5,296 nt of DNA, taken from the NCBI GenBank assembly GCA_947628975.1, contig CANRBW010000122.1, forward strand, positions 1 to 5,296, written 5' to 3'. The stretch comes from an uncultured Oscillospiraceae bacterium. Lineage in GTDB: Bacteria; Bacillota; Clostridia; Oscillospirales; Oscillospiraceae. Positions 1 to 5,296 of the stretch are shown piece by piece. Numbering within the stretch: the stretch's first letter is position 1; every line of letters begins with the position of its first letter. The notes under the pieces are model-generated. The model did not search any database, was not told the DNA's origin, and saw only the letters and a program-made list of their open reading frames with translations. The position numbers and the translations under genes are program-made.

Positions 1-713
1 AAGCCGGCGTCGGTCTCCGCCACCGTGGGCACCCCCAGGGCCACCACCGGGATGCCCAGGGTCTCCCGGGTCAGGCCCCGGCGGTGGTTGCCCACCCCGG
101 AGCCGGGGGCGATGCCGGTGTTGGAGAGTTGGACGGTGGCGCACAGCCGCTCCAGCTCCCTGGCGGCCAGAGCGTCCACCGCCACCACGCAGCCGGGCCT
201 CACCGCGGCGGCCACCGCGGCGGCCACCTGGGCGCTCTCCACCCCGGTGGCGGCCAGCACGCCGGGGGTCAGGGCGGCCACCCGCCGGAAGGCGCCGAAC
301 TGGCCGGGGAGCTGGTCCACCAGGTGGCAGGTCACCAGCAGGTGGTCACAGCACAGCGGCCCCAGCCGGTCGGGGGTCATCTGCCGGTTGCCCAGACCCA
401 CCACCAGCACCGGCCCCTCCCGCGGCACCAGACGGCCCAGCTCCCCGGCCAACACCTGGGCCGAGCGGCGGAAGGCCGCGTCCTCCCGGCGGGCCACCGG
501 GCCCAGGTCCACCGTCACATACCGCCCCACCGCCCGCCCCAGCCGCCGGGCCGCCCCCTGGGTGCGGATCTCCACCACCGTCACCGGGATCTCCTCCTCC
601 AGCCGCTCCTCCCGGAAGACCCCCTCCGCCTCGGTCAGCTCGCCCACCGTCTCCACCGCCAGGTCTGTGCGGCCCTGTCCCACGCGCCCCATCCCCTTTC
701 GGTGGTTTAGCAT
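1..713 (-). CDS. gpr: GPR endopeptidase (spore germination protease), C-terminus cut by window edge
   Basis: GPR is the atypical aspartic protease that degrades small acid-soluble DNA-binding proteins when spores germinate; it is made in the forespore as a self-processing zymogen. The reverse strand gives 237 residues from the ATG at 713, running off the left edge. Family signatures in order are RTDLAVE (15-21), VGLGNRQMTPDRLGP (105-119), LTPGVLAATGVE (148-159), VAVDALAAR (177-185), NTGIAPGSGVGN (198-209) and LGIPVVALGVPTV (219-231). Asp115 and Asp180 match the two catalytic aspartates of Bacillus GPR (D127 and D193 in B. megaterium), with nearly the same spacing. About two-thirds of the usual ~370 residues is present. 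The start is uncertain: ATG 713 leaves 14 residues before RTDLAVE, close to the Bacillus propeptide, but has no well-spaced Shine-Dalgarno; ATG 692 and GTG 683 are in-frame alternatives, the GTG being about 9 bases after AAGGGG. The gene diverges from rpsT, as is common in Firmicutes. Confidence 0.95.
   Translation of the reverse strand, partial: MLNHRKGMGRVGQGRTDLAVETVGELTEAEGVFREERLEEEIPVTVVEIRTQGAARRLGRAVGRYVTVDLGPVARREDAAFRRSAQVLAGELGRLVPREGPVLVVGLGNRQMTPDRLGPLCCDHLLVTCHLVDQLPGQFGAFRRVAALTPGVLAATGVESAQVAAAVAAAVRPGCVVAVDALAARELERLCATVQLSNTGIAPGSGVGNHRRGLTRETLGIPVVALGVPTVAETDAG
202..225. repeat. 12-bp tandem duplication within gpr
   Basis: The unit ACCGCGGCGGCC occurs twice head to tail (202-213 and 214-225), followed by another ACC. 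On the gpr strand it encodes an alternating Ala/Val run (AAAVAAAV, residues 165-172) in a helix-like stretch between the LTPGV and VDALAAR motifs. It keeps frame and most likely reflects Ala codon bias or a small in-frame duplication; no function is implied. Confidence 0.7.
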
Positions 714-767
714 ACCCAGGCGGCGGCGCTCTCCCCCTCTTTTGTGGGAAAATTTTTTGAAAAACAC

Positions 768-796
768 TTGCATTTTTTTGCGATGGATGCTAAAAT
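768..796 (+). promoter_or_regulatory. SigA-type promoter for rpsT
   Basis: A -35 element TTGCAT (768-773) and a -10 element TAAAAT (791-796) are separated by exactly 17 bases. TGC directly before the -10 makes it an extended -10 promoter. T and A tracts at 751-764, just upstream, could act as an UP element. Transcription would start near 803, giving a leader of about 58 nt before the rpsT ATG. The AT-rich block stands out from the GC-rich surroundings. The -35 matches TTGACA at only three positions, but the glyS promoter downstream carries the same TTGCAT. Confidence 0.75.
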
Positions 797-847
797 GTAT
801 CTCTGCTATGATGTGATTTGGATTTTGCCCTCAGCTCGGCATAGGTC

Positions 848-854
848 AGGAGGT
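848..854 (+). promoter_or_regulatory. Shine-Dalgarno of rpsT
   Basis: AGGAGGT lies 6 bases before ATG 861 and is close to a perfect anti-16S match. It fixes the rpsT start at 861 although the reading frame is open upstream as far as 744. Confidence 0.9.
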
Positions 855-860
855 GTTAGT

Positions 861-1127
861 ATGCCCAATATCAAGTCCGCCAAGAAGCGCGTACTGGTCA
901 ACGAGGCCAAGGCCGCCCGCAACAAGGCCGCCCGTTCCGCCCTGCGTACCGACATCAAGCGCTTCGCCGCCGCCGTGGAGGCCGGTGACAAGGCCCAGGC
1001 CCAGAGCGCCTATACCGTGGCCGTCAAGGCCGTGGACAAGGCCGCCGCCAGCGGCCTCATCCACCGCAACAACGCGGCCCGGAAGAAGAGCGGCCTCACT
1101 TTGCGGCTCAACAAGCTGGAAGGCTGA
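861..1127 (+). CDS. rpsT: 30S ribosomal protein S20
   Basis: S20 is a small basic three-helix protein that binds 16S rRNA early in 30S assembly. The product is 88 residues, the normal size. It opens with the near-invariant MPNIKSAKKR, continues with the Ala/Lys-rich helix NEAKAARNKAARSALRTDIK, and has the family signature around IHRNNAARKKS (residues 68-78) before ending LNKLEG. The start at 861 is set by the strong Shine-Dalgarno at 848-854 and the conserved N-terminus; upstream in-frame codons fall in the promoter and leader. It has its own promoter and an intrinsic terminator just downstream, so it can form a short single-gene transcript, with read-through possible into the next genes. It is divergent from gpr, a neighbourhood also known in Bacillus. 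Confidence 0.98.
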   Translation: MPNIKSAKKRVLVNEAKAARNKAARSALRTDIKRFAAAVEAGDKAQAQSAYTVAVKAVDKAAASGLIHRNNAARKKSGLTLRLNKLEG

Positions 1128-1144
1128 GATCATGCGTAAAAAGG

Positions 1145-1173
1145 CCGTCTGCATGACAGCAGACGGTTTTTTT
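1145..1173 (+). terminator. Intrinsic terminator after rpsT
   Basis: A perfect 8-bp stem, CCGTCTGC (1145-1152) with GCAGACGG (1159-1166), closes a 6-base loop and is followed by seven T residues (1167-1173). It begins 17 bases after the rpsT stop. An A-run at 1138-1142 on the other side could give weak activity on the opposite strand. The next gene starts only 22 bases past the T-tract with no visible promoter, so partial read-through is likely. Confidence 0.9.
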
Positions 1174-1195
1174 ATGAGCGGGAGGGGAAAGCTGA

Positions 1196-1699
1196 ATGGA
1201 CAACGTGACCCTCATCGGTATGCCGGGGTCGGGGAAGAGCTCCATCGGCGTGGTGCTGGCCAAGGTGCTGGGCTTCGCCTTTCTGGACACCGACCTGCTG
1301 ATCCAGGCCAGGCAGGGCGCGCTGCTCCAGGAACTGCTGAACGCCCACGGTCCGGAGGCCTTTCTGGACATGGAGCGGGACGCCATCCTCAGCGTGCGCT
1401 GTCACCGCTCGGTCCTCGCGCCGGGGGGCAGCTGCGTCCTGCGGGAGGCGTCCATGGCCCACCTGAAGGCGCTGGGGCCGCTGGTCTACCTCCAGGTGGA
1501 CTACCCCACCCTGGAGCGGCGGGTCACCAACCTGGCCACCCGCGGCATCGCCTTCGCCCCCGGCCAGACCCTCCGGGACGTCTACGACCAGCGGGCCCCC
1601 CTCTACCGGCGCTGGGCGGACGTGACGGTGGACGTGGGCCATCTCCAGGGCCCCGCGGCCACGCTGGAGGCGGTCCGGGCCGCCGTGGCCGACCTGTGA
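1196..1699 (+). CDS. Shikimate-kinase-like P-loop kinase, substrate site altered
   Basis: The product has 167 residues, the usual size for AroK-type kinases (~170), which phosphorylate shikimate in the aromatic amino-acid pathway. Walker A is GMPGSGKSS (8-16), the substrate-side DTD motif is at 31-33, and RAPLYRRWAD (133-142) matches the C-terminal Arg-x-Pro-x-Tyr element holding the shikimate-contacting Arg (R136 in M. tuberculosis). The LID region is represented by TRGIAFAPGQTL (115-126). Two canonical features are changed: the FR..E substrate motif reads FLDME (56-60), so the shikimate-binding Arg (R58) is Leu57, and the GGG motif reads PGGS (76-79). The substrate may therefore not be shikimate. 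ATG 1196 follows GGAGGGG (1181-1187) by 8 bases and starts directly into the P-loop strand. No other aromatic-pathway gene is nearby. Family certain, substrate uncertain. Confidence 0.85.
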   Translation: MDNVTLIGMPGSGKSSIGVVLAKVLGFAFLDTDLLIQARQGALLQELLNAHGPEAFLDMERDAILSVRCHRSVLAPGGSCVLREASMAHLKALGPLVYLQVDYPTLERRVTNLATRGIAFAPGQTLRDVYDQRAPLYRRWADVTVDVGHLQGPAATLEAVRAAVADL

Positions 1700-1714
1700 G
1701 CCTCCCCTCTCCCC

Positions 1715-1761
1715 CGCGCCGTCCCGCTCCCTGACGGCGCGCCGTCCCCCGGCCAGGGAGC
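1715..1761 (+). promoter_or_regulatory. Overlapping inverted repeats in the helicase 5' region
   Basis: Two perfect stems compete here. Stem 1 pairs CGCGCCGTC (1715-1723) with GACGGCGCG (1733-1741). Stem 2 pairs GCTCCCTG (1726-1733) with CAGGGAGC (1754-1761) and can enclose a small inner hairpin from the palindrome GACGGCGCGCCGTC (1733-1746). They share base 1733 and stem 1 uses part of the inner palindrome, so they cannot both form fully. Stem 2 buries AGGGAG, the Shine-Dalgarno for ATG 1768; stem 1 places its complement in a loop. No T-tract follows, so this is not a standard terminator. A regulatory role is inference. Confidence 0.4.
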
Positions 1762-1772
1762 CAAACCATGAG

Positions 1773-1777
1773 AAGGA
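1773..1777 (+). promoter_or_regulatory. Shine-Dalgarno supporting the helicase start at 1786
   Basis: AAGGA within AGAAGGAACG lies 8 bases before ATG 1786. It favours that start over in-frame ATG 1768, which has its own Shine-Dalgarno candidate (AGGGAG, 1755-1760, 7-base spacing). The helicase might be initiated at both. Confidence 0.6.
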
Positions 1778-1785
1778 ACGATAGT

Positions 1786-3849
1786 ATGGACTTCAAGGAA
1801 TTGGGCCTGTCCCCCGCCATTCTGACGGCGCTGGAGGCCCAGGGGTACCGGACGCCCACCCCCATCCAATCGGGCGCCATCCCCCCGGCCCTCGCCGGCC
1901 GGGACGTGCTGGGCATTGCCCAGACCGGCACAGGCAAGACCTGCGCCTTCGCCACCCCCATCCTCCAGCGGCTGGCCGCCGCCCCCCAGCGGGGGAAGCG
2001 GGTCATCCGCAGCCTCATCCTCACCCCCACCCGGGAGCTGGCCCTCCAGATCCAGGAGAGCTTTGAGCACTACGGGGTCCGGCTGCCCCTGCGCTCCACC
2101 GTCATCTTCGGCGGGGTGGGCCAACAGCCCCAGGTGGACCAGATCCAGCGGGGGGTGGACATCCTGGTGGCCACCCCCGGGCGGCTCCTGGACCTCCACG
2201 GCCAGGGGCTCCTGGACCTGTCCCACATCCAGATCTTCGTGCTGGACGAGGCGGACCGGATGCTGGACATGGGCTTTATCCACGACGTGCGCCGGGTCCT
2301 GAAGCTCCTGCCGGAGCGGAAGCAGACCCTGTTCTTCTCCGCCACCATGCCCCCGGAGGTCCAGTCCCTGGTGGACAGCCTCCTGCGCGACCCGGCCAAG
2401 GTGGCGGTCACCCCGGTGTCCTCCCCGGTGGAGGTCATCGACCAGTCCCTCTACTATGTGGATAAGCCCAACAAGTCCAAGCTCCTGGCCCACCTGGTCA
2501 GCCAGCCGGGGGTGAAGAACGCCCTGGTCTTCTCCCGGACCAAGCACGGGGCCAACAAGATCGCCTCCGACCTGGGCAAGGCGGGCATCTCCGCCGCCGC
2601 CATCCACGGCAACAAGTCCCAGACCGCCCGCATCCAGGCCCTCACCGACTTCAAGGCCGGGCGGATCAAGGTCCTGGCCGCCACCGACATCGCCGCCCGG
2701 GGCATCGACATCGAGGAGCTGAGCCACGTCTTCAACTACAACCTCCCCGACGTGGCGGAGACCTACGTCCACCGCATCGGCCGCACCGGCCGGGCCGGGC
2801 ACGGGGGTGTGGCCATCTCCTTCTGCGACATCAGCGAGAAAGACGAGCTGCGCGCCATCGAAAAGCTCCTGGGCAAGCCCATCCCGGTGGTGGAGGACCA
2901 CCCCTGGCCCATGCAGGACTTCCAGCCCCCCAAGCGGGACAAGAACGGCAAGATCATCAACCCGGAGGACGCCGAGGCCCGCCAGGCCGCCCGGGAGAGG
3001 AAGGCCCAGCGCCAGGAGACCGCCAAGGCTTCCAAGCCCGCCCCGGAAAAGCCTGCGGCCAAGCCTGCGCCGGTCAAGCCCGCCCCGGCGGAGGCCCCCT
3101 CCCCCGCCCGGAGCCGTCGGGCCGGCCGTCCCGCCGCCGACTCCCGCACCCCCGCCCAGAAGCGCCAGGCCGCCGGGTACAAGGCCAGCAAGACGGTGGA
3201 GGACGCCCTTCGGGCGGTGGCCCCCAAGTCCTCCTCCCAGTCGGAGCAGGACGCGGCCTTCGCCCGCTGGATGGCGGAGGAGCGGCGGATCCAGGCCCAG
3301 CGGGGCTACGGCGGCGCTCTGGACGGCGACACGGTCATGGACGCCACCGCCCGGCTCCTCTCCTCCGGCCGGTCCTCCCGGCGGGAGTCGCCCAGGCCCA
3401 CCCGCTCGGCCCGGTCGGCCAAAGCGGCCTCCCCCGGGCCGGAGAGCCGCCCCGCCAAGTCCGGCGAGAAGGCGGCCCGGAGCGGCCAGCGCCAGGAGCC
3501 TAAGCCCCAGCGGCAGGACCGCCCCTCCCGGAAGCCGGAGGCCAAGCCCCCGGCGGAGGACCGCGCCCCCAAGGCCCCGGCCCGGAGCGCCCAAAAACCC
3601 GCCTCCAAGGCCCCGGCCCGCGCCGTCCCGGACGCCCCCAAGCAGGCCCAGCAGCCCGCGCCCCAGCGCCGGGGGCTCTTTGGCCGGAAGTCCGCCCAGG
3701 CCGACCTGGCCGCCCGAAAGGAGCAGATCCGCCAGCAGGCCCGGTCCCGCCGGGCCCACGGGGCCATGGAGACCCCCAAGTCCGGCTCCCAGCTGGACTC
3801 CACCGAGCACGCCAGCCTGATGAAGCCCTACTACCTCAACGACGACTGA
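1786..3849 (+). CDS. DEAD-box ATP-dependent RNA helicase with long basic tail (RhlE/CshA-like)
   Basis: The product unwinds or remodels RNA using ATP; relatives act in ribosome assembly, cold adaptation and mRNA decay. From ATG 1786 it has 687 residues. The core (~1-365) carries every expected motif: Q motif with F3 and PTPIQ (24-28), motif I AQTGTGKT (45-52), Ia PTRELA (81-86), GG (109-110), Ib TPGR (130-133), DEAD (154-157), SAT (185-187), LVFSRT (247-252), V ATDIAARGID (299-308) and VI HRIGRTGR (329-336). The remaining ~300 residues are Lys/Arg/Ala/Pro-rich and probably disordered, with a non-repetitive island at ~465-525 and a distinct end, MKPYYLNDD. ATG 1786 fits the family start (MDFKELGLSP) and has a Shine-Dalgarno; ATG 1768 adds MRRNDS. 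No promoter is visible upstream, so co-transcription with the kinase gene is likely. The subfamily assignment is tentative. Confidence 0.96.
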   Translation: MDFKELGLSPAILTALEAQGYRTPTPIQSGAIPPALAGRDVLGIAQTGTGKTCAFATPILQRLAAAPQRGKRVIRSLILTPTRELALQIQESFEHYGVRLPLRSTVIFGGVGQQPQVDQIQRGVDILVATPGRLLDLHGQGLLDLSHIQIFVLDEADRMLDMGFIHDVRRVLKLLPERKQTLFFSATMPPEVQSLVDSLLRDPAKVAVTPVSSPVEVIDQSLYYVDKPNKSKLLAHLVSQPGVKNALVFSRTKHGANKIASDLGKAGISAAAIHGNKSQTARIQALTDFKAGRIKVLAATDIAARGIDIEELSHVFNYNLPDVAETYVHRIGRTGRAGHGGVAISFCDISEKDELRAIEKLLGKPIPVVEDHPWPMQDFQPPKRDKNGKIINPEDAEARQAARERKAQRQETAKASKPAPEKPAAKPAPVKPAPAEAPSPARSRRAGRPAADSRTPAQKRQAAGYKASKTVEDALRAVAPKSSSQSEQDAAFARWMAEERRIQAQRGYGGALDGDTVMDATARLLSSGRSSRRESPRPTRSARSAKAASPGPESRPAKSGEKAARSGQRQEPKPQRQDRPSRKPEAKPPAEDRAPKAPARSAQKPASKAPARAVPDAPKQAQQPAPQRRGLFGRKSAQADLAARKEQIRQQARSRRAHGAMETPKSGSQLDSTEHASLMKPYYLNDD
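3569..3620. repeat. 16-bp direct repeat in the helicase tail
   Basis: CCAAGGCCCCGGCCCG occurs at 3569-3584 and 3605-3620 in the same reading frame, encoding the repeated peptide KAPAR. Together with KPAP-type repeats encoded around 3030-3090, it shows the tail is built of degenerate Lys/Ala/Pro units. Slippage or unit duplication is the simple explanation. Confidence 0.65.
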
Positions 3850-3859
3850 CCGATTCCCG

Positions 3860-3901
3860 CCCCCAAGGTGCAAGTCGCTCTTGCATTTTGGGGGATTTTT
3901 T
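3860..3901 (+). terminator. Intrinsic terminator after the helicase gene
   Basis: A 15-bp stem pairs 3860-3874 with 3880-3894: CCCCCAA, two G-U pairs, then TGCAAG against CTTGCA, around the 5-base loop TCGCT. An A and six T residues (3896-3901) follow. It starts 10 bases after the helicase stop. Its 3' arm and T-tract also form the -35 and spacer of the glyS promoter. Confidence 0.92.
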
Positions 3902-3909
3902 ACTATAAT
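3881..3909 (+). promoter_or_regulatory. SigA-type promoter for glyS
   Basis: The -35 TTGCAT (3881-3886) and a perfect consensus -10 TATAAT (3904-3909) are 17 bases apart. Transcription would start near 3916, leaving a leader of only about 25 nt before ATG 3941. The -35 lies inside the terminator stem's 3' arm. The ten bases CTTGCATTTT at the -35 are identical to those of the rpsT promoter at 767-776. Confidence 0.85.
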
Positions 3910-3927
3910 GAGTGGCGACATTCATTT

Positions 3928-3934
3928 GGGAGGG
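3928..3934 (+). promoter_or_regulatory. Shine-Dalgarno of glyS
   Basis: GGGAGGG lies 6 bases before ATG 3941 and supports that start over in-frame ATG 3962, which lacks a comparable purine-rich site at the right distance. Confidence 0.8.
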
Positions 3935-3940
3935 ACCACC

Positions 3941-5296
3941 ATGACCAATCAAGAGAAATCCATGGAGAAGATCGTCGCCCTGTGCAAGGGCCGGGGCTTT
4001 ATTTTCGCCGGGAGCGAGATCTACGGCGGCCTGGCCAACACCTGGGACTACGGCCCCCTGGGCGTGGAGCTGAAGAACAACGTCAAGCGGGCATGGTGGC
4101 AGAAGTTCGTCCAGCAGAACCCCCACAACGTGGGCCTGGACGCGGCCATCCTGATGAACCCCCAGACCTGGGTGGCCAGCGGACACCTGGCGGGCTTTTC
4201 CGACCCCCTGATGGACTGCAAGGAGTGCAAGGAGCGCTTCCGGGCGGACAAGCTCATCGAGGACTGGTGCGCCGAGACCGGCTTCGCCCTGGAAAAGCCC
4301 ATCGACGCCTTCTCCCAGGAGGAGATGAAGACCTTCGTGGAGGAGCACGCCATCCCCTGCCCCTCCTGCGGCAAGCACAACTTCACCGACATCCGCCAGT
4401 TCAACCTGATGTTCAAGACCTTCCAGGGGGTCACCGAGGACGCCAAGAACACCGTCTACCTCCGCCCCGAGACCGCCCAGGGCATCTTCACCAACTTCGT
4501 CAACGTCCAGCGCACCACCCGCCGGAAGCTGCCCTTCGGCATCGCCCAGATCGGCAAGTCCTTCCGCAACGAGATCACGCCGGGCAACTTCATCTTCCGG
4601 GTCCGGGAGTTCGAGCAGATGGAGCTGGAGTTCTTCTGCCAGCCGGGCACCGACCTGGAGTGGTTCGCCTACTGGCGGGAGTTCTGCCACAAGTGGCTCC
4701 TCTCCATCGGCCTGAAGGACGAAAACCTCCGCCTGCGGGACCACGACCCGGAGGAGCTGTGCTTCTACTCCAAGGCCACCACCGACTTTGAGTTCCTCTT
4801 CCCCTTCGGCTGGGGGGAGCTGTGGGGGGTGGCCGACCGCACCGACTACGACCTGACCCAGCACCAGAACACCTCCGGCAAGGACCTGACCTACTACGAC
4901 CAGGAGAAGAACGAGCACTACATCCCCTACGTCATCGAGCCCTCCCTGGGGGTGGAGCGGACGGTGCTCTCCGTCCTCTGCGACGCCTACGACGAAGAGG
5001 TGGTGGGCCAGGACAAGAACGGCAAGGACGACGTGCGGGTGGTCCTGCGGCTCCACCCCGCCCTGGCCCCCTTCAAGTGCGCCATCCTGCCCCTGTCCAA
5101 GAAGGAAGTCCTCTCCGGCCCGGCCAAAAAGCTCTACGAGGAGCTCTCCGCCGACTTCATGGTGGACTACGACGACGCCGGCTCCATCGGCAAGCGCTAC
5201 CGCCGCCAGGACGAGATCGGCACCCCCTTCTGCGTCACCGTGGACTTCGACACCGTGGGCGACGGGGACAAGGCCGGTGACAACGCCGTCCCCATC
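3941..5296 (+). CDS. glyS: Glycyl-tRNA synthetase, dimeric single-chain type, 3' end cut by window edge
   Basis: This class II enzyme charges tRNA-Gly with glycine using ATP. The frame is open from 3941 to the right edge, giving 452 residues. Visible elements are the N-terminal GRGFIFAGSEIYGGLANTWD (18-37), the motif 1 region with YGPLGVELKNN (37-47), a likely zinc site formed by Cys93/Cys96 (CKEC) and Cys140/Cys143 (CPSC), the substrate segment YLRPETAQGIF (173-183), motif 2 FRNEITPGNFIFRVREFEQM (208-227), GELWGVADRTDYDL (292-305) and motif 3 EPSLGVERTVLSVL (333-346). The anticodon-binding domain follows from ~366 (VVLRLHPALAPFKCAILPL). This is the alpha2 enzyme related to the archaeal/eukaryotic form, not the GlyQ/GlyS alpha2-beta2 type of B. 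subtilis. The final DNAV is near the usual C-terminus, so perhaps only 10-15 residues are missing. It has its own promoter behind a terminator and no T-box. Confidence 0.98.
   Translation, partial: MTNQEKSMEKIVALCKGRGFIFAGSEIYGGLANTWDYGPLGVELKNNVKRAWWQKFVQQNPHNVGLDAAILMNPQTWVASGHLAGFSDPLMDCKECKERFRADKLIEDWCAETGFALEKPIDAFSQEEMKTFVEEHAIPCPSCGKHNFTDIRQFNLMFKTFQGVTEDAKNTVYLRPETAQGIFTNFVNVQRTTRRKLPFGIAQIGKSFRNEITPGNFIFRVREFEQMELEFFCQPGTDLEWFAYWREFCHKWLLSIGLKDENLRLRDHDPEELCFYSKATTDFEFLFPFGWGELWGVADRTDYDLTQHQNTSGKDLTYYDQEKNEHYIPYVIEPSLGVERTVLSVLCDAYDEEVVGQDKNGKDDVRVVLRLHPALAPFKCAILPLSKKEVLSGPAKKLYEELSADFMVDYDDAGSIGKRYRRQDEIGTPFCVTVDFDTVGDGDKAGDNAVPI

Noticed and set aside
807..812. TATGAT as the -10 of a second rpsT promoter.
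   Set aside because: The hexamer is good, but the bases 17 upstream (TGGATG) are a poor -35; the promoter at 768-796 explains the gene better.
25..816. Plus-strand open frames (25-816 and 84-710) over gpr.
   Set aside because: Arg/Pro/Ser- and His/Gly/Pro-rich translations are shadows; the minus strand encodes GPR with both catalytic aspartates.
803..860. Autoregulatory S20-binding structure in the rpsT leader.
   Set aside because: Only a 5-bp CTATG/CATAG pairing (806-810 with 840-844) around a large loop and a 4-bp pairing to the Shine-Dalgarno could be found, too little to call.
1715..1741. The 9-bp hairpin after the kinase gene as an intrinsic terminator.
   Set aside because: The stem is strong but is followed by GCCGTCCCCC, not a T-tract, so it does not meet the intrinsic terminator pattern.
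1603..3921. A 772-codon open frame on the minus strand opposite the helicase gene.
   Set aside because: Its translation is a Gly/Leu/Val-rich low-complexity product typical of an antisense shadow in GC-rich DNA, and it lies over a helicase with every conserved motif intact.
3836..5056. A 406-codon minus-strand open frame opposite glyS.
   Set aside because: Composition is Leu/Val/Gly/Glu-biased with no recognisable family, and the plus strand encodes an unmistakable glycyl-tRNA synthetase.

Overview
The window looks like chromosomal DNA from a GC-rich, spore-forming member of the Clostridia, most likely an Oscillospiraceae relative of the Flavonifractor/Pseudoflavonifractor type. By eye, coding DNA is about two-thirds G+C with strong C/G at third codon positions. 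A germination protease gene marks a spore former, a single-chain (dimeric-type) glycyl-tRNA synthetase is common in Clostridia, and gpr next to rpsT is a familiar Firmicutes arrangement. The genus is inference; the spore-former assignment is well supported. It reads as a core housekeeping region. I saw no mobile element, CRISPR array or tRNA, and no convincing new system.

Layout: (1) bases 1-713, minus strand: gpr, the spore germination protease, cut off at the left edge with its C-terminal third missing. (2) 714-860: an AT-rich divergent intergenic region with a clear vegetative promoter for rpsT and a strong Shine-Dalgarno. (3) 861-1127, plus: rpsT (ribosomal protein S20), closed by a compact intrinsic terminator at 1145-1173. 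(4) 1196-1699, plus: a shikimate-kinase-fold P-loop kinase lacking several canonical shikimate-binding residues. (5) 1700-1785: a short GC-rich spacer with overlapping inverted repeats. (6) 1786-3849, plus: an RhlE/CshA-like DEAD-box RNA helicase with a long, basic, low-complexity C-terminal tail. (7) 3860-3909: a strong terminator whose 3' arm and T-tract also supply the -35 and spacer of the next promoter. (8) 3941 to the right edge, plus: glyS, glycyl-tRNA synthetase, probably lacking only its last few residues.

The plus-strand genes share a translation/RNA theme: a 30S protein, an RNA helicase plausibly active in ribosome assembly or RNA turnover, and an aminoacyl-tRNA synthetase. No promoter is visible between the rpsT terminator and the helicase, so the kinase and helicase probably depend on read-through from rpsT or on a promoter I cannot recognise. 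The points most worth a second look are the terminator/promoter overlap before glyS, the mutually exclusive hairpins before the helicase, the altered active site of the kinase, and the helicase tail.
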